From positions 26,703,501 through 26,767,500 of the forward strand of contig NC_084938.1 in NCBI RefSeq assembly GCF_958298935.1: 64,000 bases of DNA. Reading direction: 5' to 3'. Source of the stretch: Phragmites australis. Its lineage: Eukaryota > Streptophyta > Magnoliopsida > Poales > Poaceae. Every line of letters begins with the position of its first letter. Position 1 is the first letter of the stretch. Shown piece after piece: positions 1 through 15,429 of this stretch. The notes below the pieces were generated by a model that did no database searches, was not told the origin of the DNA, and saw only the letters and a list, made by a program, of their open reading frames with translations. Both the position numbers and the translations under genes were made by a program.

Positions 1-111
1 CATGCTCTATTTGCTAGCTTTCTTTAATGCGACTGGGCCCAAATGAATTATGATTTGATTTTGTCTTAAAACTATTATTATGGCTAAGATCACTGATCAT
101 TTTTTTGTTAG

Positions 112-3100
112 GTTAATGCATCAGATGTCATCATTTTGGAGGGCATTTTAGTTTTCCATGATCAAAGGGTTCGTGATTTGATGGACATGAAAATTTTTGT
201 TGACACAGGTTCATCACTCTTCTCTTTGTTAGATATGTGATTATCAGCATCACGTTAACAATTTGAAGACAGTACATCCTCTAGAGTGTGTTGCAACTTT
301 AATTGGTTGGTCATATGTTTAGCCAATCATTGATAATATACCATTATCTGCTGTCCTTTCGAACATCCATGTAGATGCTGATACTAGGCTTGCCCGGCGT
401 ATAAGGCGTGACACAGTTGAAAGAGGTAGAGATGTTACCTCGGTGCTTGAGCAGGTATTCAAACACTGAGTCTTAGTGTTCCGCTTTTTTTCATTTTAAA
501 ATTACGTTATTTGAATACATTATAAATATCTCCATGCTTTCATGCTTGCAAAACATATAAAATATGACACTTTCTAATATGAGTTTCCATTGAAATAATT
601 AGTACGGGAGGTTTGTGAAGCCTGCATTCGATGATTTTGTCCTGCCTTCCAAGAAATATGCTGATGTGATCATACCAAGAGGGGGAGATAACCATGTTGC
701 AATTGATTTAATTGTGCAACATATTCGTACAAAACTTGGTCAGCATGACTTGTGCAAAATTTACCCAAATGTCTTTGTAGTTCACACAACTTTTCAGGTA
801 CACTTAATAATGTTCCTCTTAAGCTTTACAATGCTTCTTAGACTTCCAAACTTGTGATGCTTTTGATGATTCATCTGAATAGATACGAGGAATGCATACT
901 CTCATTCGTGACAGGAACATTACTACACCTGACTTTGTTTTCTACTCAGATCGGCTGATTCGTCTGGTAGCGCTCTTGGTTCTTATGACCTCTACTATCT
1001 TATCTAATTCAATGGCCAGTTTGAGTAACATAGCTGTTAAATGTGGTTCACTGTATACTAATGCATTATTTGTATGGAAAATTTCTTCTAGGTTGTTGAG
1101 CATGGTCTGGGGCATTTGCCATTTACAGAGAAGCAGATTGTTACACCAACAGGTATATCATTGCCTCCCTTTTGTCATGTGTCCTTTTTCTTTTTGTAAT
1201 TTACCATATAGGAAATTCTTTGGCATAATTTAGTCAGAATAACTGTGTTCCTTGCTTCAAATTAGCTCTCTAACACAGGTAGATATGGTTTACAAGATAG
1301 TTTTTAATAAAGGGAAGGAACATGTTTTGGCAACATTGGCTCTATAAGATTGTAAGAGCATGGCATTTGCTATTTTCTATTCGAATTTGTGGTCTTGCCC
1401 AGAACCATTAAGATCCAATATCTGTTCTGCTGATGACCATTTCTGATAGTTTTGCAATAAACAATTGAGGCGGTTCGCTGTTCATTTACAGCTTATGCGT
1501 TTCCCTACAAAATATAAAATTTGATGGTTGAAAAAGCTGGAACTCCCCCCTTTGTAATGTAACAACCTGTTTTCCTTGTCATCGCCTACCAGAGTTTATG
1601 TGGAGATATGGTAGCTTATCCCCTCTAAGTCGAATATACAGATTGTATTTCTTAAGCTGTACAGCATCGTGGAATCTGTTTGGCTTTGTCAAATCTGCAT
1701 TGGTGAAAGAAATCTTCTGGAAGCCCTGGGACTTCCTAAAATATTATTGTTTGATTGTTCTGTCTTCTTTATAATACTGTCCATTTCTTCCAGTACAACC
1801 GTCTCTACTTTCATATTTCAGGATAGAATAAACTATAAAAAATTTGCAAGCTATTGCATCATGACCGTTTGTTCTTTGTCCAGGATCTGTTTATATGGGA
1901 GTTGACTTCTGCAAGAAGCTCTGTGGAGTGTCAGTTGTTCGAAGGTAAGCCTAAAGTGTTTTTCTAGAAGAAATTTTGGTAGTATAAAAGGCAAAAGTGC
2001 TATAGCATCATCTATAGTTTCCAGTTTAGTTCATCTGGTTCAACACAACCTTAATATATTGCATTTCATCAGCTCTTGTTGGATGTTTCTACAGACACTA
2101 TTTGAGATATACCAGTGTTTCAAATCCAGGTTTTCTAACCTGGAATGCACAGGAAGCAAATCATGATTAAAACTTTCATTCTTTTGCTTAAGCATAGCAT
2201 TTTGCTTTCTTACATTCAATTTTCTTTCAAAGTTGATTATTCATGTCCGGACTGCATAGCTACAACTTCTGCTCTATTTTACCTAGTATGTTATTAGTCA
2301 CTCATAACAGTTTAACAATGTGTATCAATATGTATTTATTATACTGGTTAGTTAAAGTTATGGTTGTGCCTTCACGTTCTTTCCCTTTTTTGTTTTTTCT
2401 AGTTATATGTTTGAAGCAAATCATGATTCAAAACTTTATTCTTTTGCTTAAGCTCATTTTGCTTTCTTACATTCTATTTTCTTTCAAAGTTGATTATTCA
2501 TGTCGGATTGCATAGCTATAACTTCTGCTCTATTTTAACTAGTATGTTATTTGTCGCTCTTAACAGTTTAACAATGTGTATCAATATGTATTTATTATAC
2601 TGGTTAGTTAAAGTTATAATTGTGCCTTTGCGTTCTTTCCCTTTTTGTTTTTTTCTAGTTATATGTTTGCAACAAAAACACTTGTAATAGGTTAACACCT
2701 TTATCTCTTCTTTTGCACATTAAATTGATATATCTGCAGTGGTGAGAGCATGGAGAATGCGTTGCGTGCTTGTTGTAAGGGGATAAAAATTGGTAAAATT
2801 CTAATACATCGGGTCGGAGATAATGGACAACAAGTAAGGTTTCATGACATATAGTTTCCTTGAAAAGTTAATGAAAATAACTCAGCCCACAGTATTATTA
2901 ACAACCTAATTTATTTTCTGTATCCAGCTCATATACCATAAGCTGCCCATGGATATTGCTGAACGTCATGTTTTGCTTTTGGATCCTGTGCTTGGTACAG
3001 GTTAGTGTTGCATATCCGCTCTTCCATTTTTTATCTCTTTTTGTGTACTTATTGGAATTACGGACTGATATGTGCTGGTTATTTAGCTAGTGACAATTGC

Positions 3101-3466
3101 TTCCCTGCCCAGACATTTAGCTATTGATTGATGTTATGTCGTCGTTTCTGCAGGTAACTCGGCTAATCAAGCTATCGAACTTCTTATTAGAAAAGGAGTT
3201 CCTGAGGACCAGATCATTTTTCTCAATCTCATCTCGGTAAAGTTATCTAGCTCAGTCATAGAATGGATATTCTGCATCTTCCTTACTTTTGGTTAGTTTG
3301 TTTATAGCTTTTTCATAAACAGGCCCCTGAAGGAGTTCATTGTGTCTGCAAGCGATTCCCTCGTTTGAAGATTGTAACCTCAGAGATTGATGTCGGGTTG
3401 AATGAAGAATATCGGGTCATTCCAGGACTGGGAGAGTATGGTGATCGCTACTTCGGCACAGACTAG
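112..3466 (+). CDS. Uridine kinase-like protein with C-terminal UPRT domain (3' part, 10 exons)
   Basis: Plant UKL proteins fuse a uridine/cytidine kinase to a uracil phosphoribosyltransferase (UPRT) domain for pyrimidine salvage to UMP. The 5' end lies before the window; bases 1-111 are intron. Exons: 112-208, 375-454, 603-797, 883-966, 1092-1152, 1884-1944, 2740-2833, 2928-3000, 3154-3236, 3323-3466. All joins keep frame and use GT-AG. The first exons give the end of the kinase domain ([17 protein letters not shown], then [14 protein letters not shown]). The rest is UPRT-like, with a PRPP-loop-type motif DPVLGTGNSA and the C-terminal uracil-site block GDRYFGTD just before the TAG at 3464-3466. 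Family members usually read DPVLATGNSA at the loop, so Ala to Gly is a small variation. In plants the kinase half is regarded as the main activity of these proteins; whether this UPRT half is active cannot be told. A tandem duplication sits in the intron between 1944 and 2740. Confidence 0.93.
2153..2671. repeat. Tandem duplication of about 260 bp within a UKL intron
   Basis: Copy 1 is about 2153-2412 and copy 2 about 2413-2671, offset 260 bases. Both begin GAAGCAAATCATGATT and share long near-identical runs, for example AACAATGTGTATCAATATG and TTATACTGGTTAGTTAAAG. Differences are scattered single bases and small indels, so the duplication is not brand new. It lies wholly inside the intron between exons ending 1944 and starting 2740 and does not touch coding sequence. 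Confidence 0.9.
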
Positions 3467-4284
3467 TTGATGATTGGTACTGCGGTCATTGGCAGTGTGA
3501 ATAGTCGAATTAGAGCTAACATTACCGTGACAGATATCCTTGTGTTTGACTGGTTATGGTATACTCGAAGCAAACGTGGAAAGGTTTCTGTGAAATGTGT
3601 GACTTAACCCAGCTTGCGGGCTCCCGGAAGATGCCGTGCGATCCCAGCTCTGATTGAACTGGGTTTCAAACGAAACTCAAAAGAGAGTGGCAAGGATCAT
3701 GGTTTACAATTGCGTACTTTTGCTGTCTTGTATCGTATGCTGGATTTCTCTCATTTTTCCCTCTCCGTGGCTATATTGTACTGGTGAAGTGGTGATGCAT
3801 AGTTTGCATTTTTGAAATTTTTCCTTAATTTTATGTACATAGGTGTGCAGTTGAGCATTGCTGATCGCTCAATCCCTTCTAAGCTAGTGCTGTTTCGTCA
3901 GACGAACTTCGTCTCTGTTTAACTTTATGTTGTTTGCGCACTGCTGCTGCTATGCGCACGAAATGCTGTTCCGGGAAGAGCTGAGCACTTTCGTCTAGCT
4001 TTGTACCAGTGCCGTCTGCCTGGCGCGATGAGGTGTGCACGGCTGGTGGAGCAGCGCGGCGGGGCACGAGCCGCCCACGAGACGCGGAGCGGCGCCGCCG
4101 CGGCTGGTGCACACGGCACAGGAGGCTTAAGCTGGTGCACGCGCACGAACGCCCGGGTCCGCCCCGCCGGCTGCCGGTGCCGCCACTGGCTATCCTCGTC
4201 CGTGACCGCACGCGGTCGCCGGTCGGTGGAGGAGCTTCAGATCGTACTTTTTCATCCTGATTAGGCGAACCAGTGATCTCAGGG
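3467..4284. other. UKL 3' UTR, then a GC-rich gene-free stretch
   Basis: Immediately downstream of the UKL stop is AT-rich sequence compatible with a 3' UTR up to about 3850. From about 4000 to 4240 the DNA becomes very GC-rich and shows overlapping open frames on both strands. They have arginine-rich low-complexity translations, no family resemblance and no splice or start context that singles one out. I see no gene here. Confidence 0.5.
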
Positions 4285-4562
4285 CCTGTTCGGTTCTTGA
4301 CTTCAAAAAACCGAGCTAAAATTTAGTCACGCCTAAGAATTTTAGCTTTTATTTGGATTAAGGCCTTAAAAAAATGACCGGTCAAAATTTTTAAATAGCA
4401 AAGCTAAGCAAGATTTTAATGTTTAAAATAGCCATCTTGAATTTTGGCCGGTCAAAATTTTAGCTCGATCTTAAACCAAATACTATTTTAGTTGCCCTGA
4501 TTTTAGCATGACTACACTTTTAAGATGACCAAATTTTAGTGGCTTCTTGGGGCGAAAACCTA
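4285..4562. mobile_element. Probable MITE (short DNA transposon remnant)
   Basis: The segment opens GGCCTGTTCGGTTCTTG and closes with a roughly complementary end (TTGGGGCGAAAACC), a pattern common for grass hAT- or Harbinger-type MITEs. Internally it has imperfect inverted repeats built around ACCGGTCAAAATTTT and GGCCGGTCAAAATTTTAG, with TTTAGCTC/GAGCTAAAA near the ends. No coding capacity. The superfamily and exact ends are not resolved because no clean target-site duplication is visible. Confidence 0.45.
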
Positions 4563-7317
4563 ACAGCTTTGCCAGCAGCCCATCTAACCAGCTATTACGC
4601 TGAAATGAGCCCAGTCCATTACGGCACGGGAGTTGACGAACCGAGGACGGCGCCACAACCCTGCTCGTGGACGTAGGAGGCGTCTCGTTGGCGTTGGACT
4701 GGCGCGTCGGCGCCGCCCTCTAACGAGCCGTCACCGTCGGCCGCCGGCACGCCGCTGCGCTACTCCACCCTCACCGACGCCGTTGGCCACAGCAGCAGCT
4801 CAGAGCCGAGCGCTCCTCCTTAATCCGCCTTGGTATCCTCTTAACACAATGCCATCTGCATCCATTTTCAAATTACAAGTCTGAAAGGGCTTAGGTAGAT
4901 TCATGTTATTCGCAAGTTTAATCGATCCTGATGCTTAGATAGGCGTTTCTTTTCTTCATGCGTGATGGGTTTTTTTTCTTTTTCAAACTTCCCGTGGCAA
5001 GTAAAATGGTTAGTACTCAAAATAAGTGTATTTGGACATAGCCGCGGTCCTCCAAAATATAACTTTAATTATTATTTTTTGTTGTAATATATTGATAAAA
5101 CATATCAAAAGTATATTATTATGAAAATAAGTCAAGATAAATCTATTCGTATCATTTTCAAATATCCAAAGTCATACATAAAAAATAATTTATAGCTAAA
5201 ATTTAAAACAGTTGATTGCACGTAACTTAAAATAACACTTATTTATAATCAGGAAGAGTAAAAGATCTCCATCGGTGGAGCAGATAGTACAAACTCAGTA
5301 GCCATTGGGATTAGTGATGCCCCTTTTTACTGCTAGAAATTCTACAGGACATCCAAAGGAATGGGGAAAAACTAGAAATTATTGTCCAAAAGAAAACGAT
5401 ACTCATTTACTCCATTCTTTAAGAATAAGTTGTTAGAAATAAAGACACAAAAGTAATAGATCTACTGTACTGAAATGATGTATGTGACATCGCAAATAAC
5501 ACAGGAGGTATGATATTTGTTAACAAAGTTCGACCGAAGCCTATATCTTAAAGGCATGACTATAAATACTTCTCCCCATAGTTGCAATACCAATCACTCC
5601 GAGGTTCCGACAGAACCGCCACCTCTCACATGCGAGACCGTCGCTATATCGTTAGGGGTGACAATTTATCTTGATTACCCGTTTAACTGCAGGTAAATAT
5701 CCAAATAGGGTAGGGTAGGGGTAATAAATGATATCATAGGTATATTCGTGGATAAAAAAAATACTATATGATGGGTAAACGGATACGGGTATGGATAAGG
5801 CATACCCATACCCGCGAAATTTGTGCAACCGCTATATAAATATCTCACTTTCAAGCATTAACATTCTATATCATATAAATATCCTGCCCCGACCCACCCC
5901 GTCGTGCTGCCACCGCACCTTCTCGCCGTAGCCTCCCTGCGTCGCACTGCCCCGGCCCGCCCCGTCTCGCCGCTGCCACCTTATGCCTCCTCACGCCACC
6001 CTGCAGCGTTGCCCCGCCCCGACCCACCCCACTACCCTGTCTCGCTGCCGTCACCGCCACGCCGCCCTGTCACACCACGTTGCTGCGCCGCCCCACGGTT
6101 AAACAGCTATACTCACGGGCAACAGGTACCCACGGATTATAACAATGACCATCCTCTCATATTTATGAGAACATTAGGTTACACGAGTCCGATACAAACT
6201 CTATCTACTTCTAATACAACACCAAATCTAAACGTAACCAACTAGTACACAATATTGGACACAAATATAACATAAGTATCTTCATAAAAGAACACATTAA
6301 ACTTTGACCTGCACGTCGTTATGCTTATTTAGATTAGCTGTATAAGAACGAAATGGATATATTTGCAAAATACTTACATTATATTATAATTTATATATGT
6401 TATAGTATAGTATAGTATATGACCCAAGGCTATGTTACGGAGGCCATATCAATATCCAACATTTCTTTGTGACTGAATAGAGTATTTTAGCGGAGCAAGT
6501 TTTCTAAAACTAAATGACGGTCAAATAGATATTTCACAAATGTTTAAAACACAAAAATATTTTCAACCATAAGCATTAAAGTTGCAAGCATTTTCAAATA
6601 TAACCGGCAATTCGGGAAATTTTGTTCAGGAAACAATCATTGCTGGCTACATTTGCCAAATTGCAAGTGGACGAGTTGTCAGTTAGGAATCAGTTTTTGG
6701 CATGTTGTAAAACTCTATATGATGCCCTCCCAAAAAAGTTACCTCAATAGATTCTTTCCCTGGTATTTATCAATAAATCATAGATGCTCACATGGTGCAT
6801 GTTCATATATATGTATGTATGCATGCATGCATGCATGCATGTATGCATGTATGTGTGTGTGTGTGTGTGTGAATCATAGATCACATATGTGTGTCTGTGT
6901 ATATATATATGGGAAGTGAACAAAAGTTAACAAAATGTGATCGATGCATTGGCATTGCACAAATTCTATTGCTTGGACGTTCGGACAGCATATTCTTCCC
7001 CGTTTCATCACTCACACTTTTCCTCATTTCCTTCTGGATCACAAGTTCTCCAGCCTAAATTTTGATTTGGGGTACATCTAGGCCTTAGAACAAATCTTCA
7101 GCGTCTGATTCCAACTCACAGACCTTAACAAGCATCATTAAGCTAAAAATTTTCAAAAAGGAAAGAAATTAAGGCTCAAGATTGTGCTGCCAGGTTTGCC
7201 TTCTTGGCTTGGACATCACATGCCTAGCTGGTACCCATCTCATTTTCCAGAAGAGAATGCAGTGAAGTAGTACAAGAAGGAAGTTCAAGATACGGGTTGC
7301 CTATTGCCACATAAAAG
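4563..7317. other. Intergenic region with AT-rich repeat remnants
   Basis: No gene is supported. About 5030-5240 is an AT-rich MITE-like block (runs such as GATAAAACATATCAAAA). About 5645-5860 has repeated GGGTAGGG/GGGTATGG and complementary CATACCCATACCCG, typical of an old transposon end. About 5885-6115 is a C-rich island with low-complexity open frames and no recognisable protein. About 6390-6420 holds a short TATAG repeat. The stretch 6910-7317 is the likely promoter and 5' leader of the glycosyltransferase-like gene. Confidence 0.5.
6806..6910. repeat. Compound microsatellite
   Basis: Successive short tandem repeats: ATGT/ATGC tetranucleotides (about 6812-6852), then (GT)n at about 6851-6870, then after a short gap another GTGT and (AT)n run ending near 6910. 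No coding sequence. Length is likely polymorphic. Confidence 0.85.
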
Positions 7318-9580
7318 ATGGCACTCTTCTCTGATGAGCCATCCTCTTTCTCTCCTTCTCCTTCTAGGTGCAAGAACATGGCGTGCAGGGCGAGAGGGGA
7401 CGTGGACAAGCTCCTCCCGGTCATCTCCTTCTTCCTCGGCGCGGCGTTGACGGCGGCATTCGTTTTCCTCGGCGCAACTCTGGATGTGAACTGGCGGCTC
7501 TCCGAGCTGGCCGCATGGGGCAATGGAGCTCAGCCGGCGGCCAGAGACGAGGTTAGCGATCTGATCACCACTGCTGTTGCTACTTGTTCCGATGCATTGT
7601 TTTTCGTTTGTTAAAGTGCTTGCTGTCACACGAAGATGTAAATCTTGGACGTCGCAGCATTCGATACATGCGTGAGTGGTCATCTTGGTAGATTTCAGAA
7701 TGCAGGGTAACAGCATGGTTTTAGATTTTACTTCAGGTTTTGTTACCATACTTCTGAGTTCTGACAAACTTCAGCAAGGAATGTTCCCTCCTGGTAATAT
7801 TTCTAGGGAAATAGGTTCCCTACGGTTTTTTGGCTGTTCCTAGTAATTTTTCCTCTAGGGAACATGGGATAGGATTTCTAGCAGTGGCACGCGTGCACAC
7901 ACATAAGGATTTATTTTGCTAAAACTTTTAGTACACTGTGATGCATAAGGAGGGAACAAGGGAAACCTGAGCATGTACACTGTACTGCAATTTCTTTGGG
8001 CTAAATATGATAAAGTTGTGTGGTCCAAAGTTCAGACAGAAAAAATGAAGAATTTACAATTGCTTCGTTTACCTGAGCTTACTTGCTGATGGAATGCAGC
8101 TCTTTTTTCCTTACCCGTAACAGAATTAGATCGTGCAATTTGGTTATTCCCTTTCTTCTAAAAGTTTTGTGGAACTACGGTATATTGCGGTATGGCCAGT
8201 AGATGAACAATATAGTGGAGGATTCCCTTTCTATCCTAGTTTCGTTGCTATAAGAAGTGGCAACGATGAGCAAATTCATGTCTAATATAATAATGCAAAT
8301 ATCTCTGTGATAATCAATGGAGCCTAGAAATGAAATTGTAGCTAAGCCTCCTGAAGCTTTGTAATATCCAGAGTCCAAAAGCCTTAGAACTTCTGAAGTT
8401 GACCACTGGACAGGCAAAGAATATGCAAGCCTGGTTGCGTGGAGACGAGGCATTCTGCATTAATCTGCCAACTCCAATTTCGTTCAACTTCGAATTTCTG
8501 TTCAAATTTCGAAGCAAATTTCTGAAGACAGAATGTCCAGGTGAAACCGTTTGCAGAGCTGGCTCAGCTGCTGAAGAACGCATCAATGGAGGACAAGACG
8601 GTCATAGTCACGTCCATCAACCAGGCCTACGCCGCGCCGGGCTCCCTCCTGGACCTCTTCCTCGAGAGCTTCCGGCTCGGCGAGGGCACGCCGCGGCTGC
8701 TGGACCACGTCCTCATAGTGGCCGTCGACCCCGCCGCGCTCGAGACGTGCCTGTCGGTGCACCGCCACTGCTACCTCCTCCGGCCGGAGGGCGCCGTGGA
8801 CTACAGCGGCGAGAAGTTCTTCATGACCAAGGACTACCTCGACATGATGTGGGCCAGGAACCGGTTCCAACAGACCATCCTCGAGCTCGGCTTCAACTTC
8901 CTCTTCACGGTACGCTTCAGCGTGACAAGTTTATGATCTTTTTTCCGATAAAGAAAGCTTTATTATTTTTATCGTTACATCAAGCTGATAAACGCACAAG
9001 AGTCGGATAAACACACATGGTCAAAAGAAAGATTAGGATCCTACGGTGCAATTTACAAGTGGCTTGGCACGGTCGCGTTGTTTTCTTTCAGGACATTGAC
9101 ATCATGTGGTTCCGGAACCCAATGCGGCACATCGCGATCACGTCGGACATCGCCATCGCCAGCGACTACTTCGACGGCGACCCGGACAGCCTGCGCAACC
9201 ACCCCAACGGCGGCTTCCTGTACGTCAGGTCCATGAACCGGACGATAGAGTTCTACCGGCAATGGCGGATGGCGCGCGACCGGTTCCCGGCGGGGACTAA
9301 CGAGCAGCAAATCCTGGGGCGGGTGCAGGGCCAGCTGACCCGGCGGCTCGGCGTGCGGCTGCAGTTCCTCGACACGGCGCACTGCGGCGGCTTCTGCCAG
9401 CTGAGCGGCGACCTGCGCAGGGTGTCCACGATGCACGCCAACTGCTGCACCGGCCTCGCCAACAAGGTGCACGACCTCAGGAACGTGCTGCAGGACTGGC
9501 GGAACTACACGGCGGCGCCACCGGCGGTCAGGCGCCGGGGAGGGTTCCGCTGGACGAAGCCCGGCAAATGCATCCACTGA
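7318..9580 (+). CDS. Nucleotide-diphospho-sugar transferase family protein (DUF271-type glycosyltransferase), 3 exons
   Basis: Exons 7318-7551, 8541-8909 and 9092-9580 join in frame to 363 codons plus TGA. The predicted type II Golgi protein has a short cytosolic N-terminus, a signal-anchor helix at about residues 35-55 (LLPVISFFLGAALTAAFVFL) and a lumenal catalytic domain. The donor-binding DxD occurs as LFTDIDIMWFRNP, split exactly by the last intron (T before, D after). Other family-like blocks are KTVIVTSINQAY, YLDMMWARNRFQ, NGGFLYVRS and NEQQIL. The family (Pfam nucleotide-diphospho-sugar transferase, At4g15970-like) includes arabinosyl- and xylosyltransferases acting on wall polymers or extensins; the substrate here cannot be assigned. 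An in-frame second ATG at 7378 would shorten the protein by 20 residues yet keep the anchor, so the start is uncertain. Confidence 0.88.
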
Positions 9581-10091
9581 CAGACACGTGAATGCAGCAG
9601 CTGTCAGTGCCTGACTCGTGATGCTTTGCATGCGTTTCCTTTTTTGTGAGCAATGGCTGGTTTGGATTCATGTTTGACCAGACATCTATCCCATCACTAA
9701 TTGGCAATTGTAACAAAAAAGAAGTTATATGAACGTACCACAGCCGAGCTAACTACAATTTGCTGCAAAATGTATGCTCATATTACTAGTCAAATTGATA
9801 TTGACACTGTAACTTCATCAGGACGAAATGAAACGCTCATCATACTCATAAAGGAGATGCCAAAGGAGTCCAAGCAGGATAGGCTCGAATAATCTTAAAA
9901 CTGTTGTAAAACCTAAAATGTATTACCATTTGGCCATACACTAGCACAAGGATAGCATCAACCTTAACAAATCCTGACTCAAAGTATTGGTAACAGAAAC
10001 ATCAAGTGGCAACACTGCCATAAAAGGTACATAAAAGAACTACAGCTATGGTTCTTCGACAAAATATCCTCACTCCACAAGCAAACATAAG
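9581..10091. other. Spacer between convergent genes
   Basis: This roughly 510-base AT-rich spacer separates the TGA of the plus-strand glycosyltransferase-like gene from the TGA of the minus-strand RPL17 gene. It must hold both 3' UTRs. No further gene or clear repeat is visible. Confidence 0.6.
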
Positions 10092-15215
<5,124 letters not shown>

Positions 15216-15316
15216 GGCGGCGGCGGTCGGAGTGCGGCGGGGGAGGAGGGCTGCCTTCGCACGAACACTCCGCACTGAGGAAGCTAGCTGGCGGCGGCGG
15301 TGGCCTAAGAGAAGGG

Positions 15317-15417
15317 AAACCCTAGCGCTGAGCCGCTCTTGATGGGCCGAAGTATGAGCTGCTTTAGATGGGCCGATAAGTGGACCCACTGCGGCCCAAT
15401 TGGCTTAGATAGGCCCA
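15317..15417 (-). promoter_or_regulatory. RPL17 promoter motifs: telo box plus site II elements
   Basis: A telo box AAACCCTAG lies at 15317-15325, about 100 bases upstream of the RPL17 ATG. Four site II-type TGGGCC/GGCCCA motifs follow at 15343-15348, 15369-15374, 15393-15398 and 15412-15417. The combination of telo box and TCP-bound site II motifs is well established in promoters of plant ribosomal protein and other cell-growth genes, and the spacing upstream of the start fits this gene. Confidence 0.75.
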
Positions 15418-15429
15418 TGCGTGAGACAT

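Noticed and set aside
4001..4264. Overlapping open frames on both strands, 73-110 codons
   Set aside because: They result from very high GC content. Translations are arginine-rich low complexity with no family signature and no supporting splice or promoter context.
5904..6245. Proline-rich 113-codon plus-strand frame and its antisense
   Set aside because: It is a C-rich repeat island with tandem-like wording (CGCCCCGACCCACCCC); no start context or homology is recognised.
9053..9631. 192-codon minus-strand frame
   Set aside because: It is the antisense shadow of the last exon of the glycosyltransferase-like gene, caused by GC3 bias.
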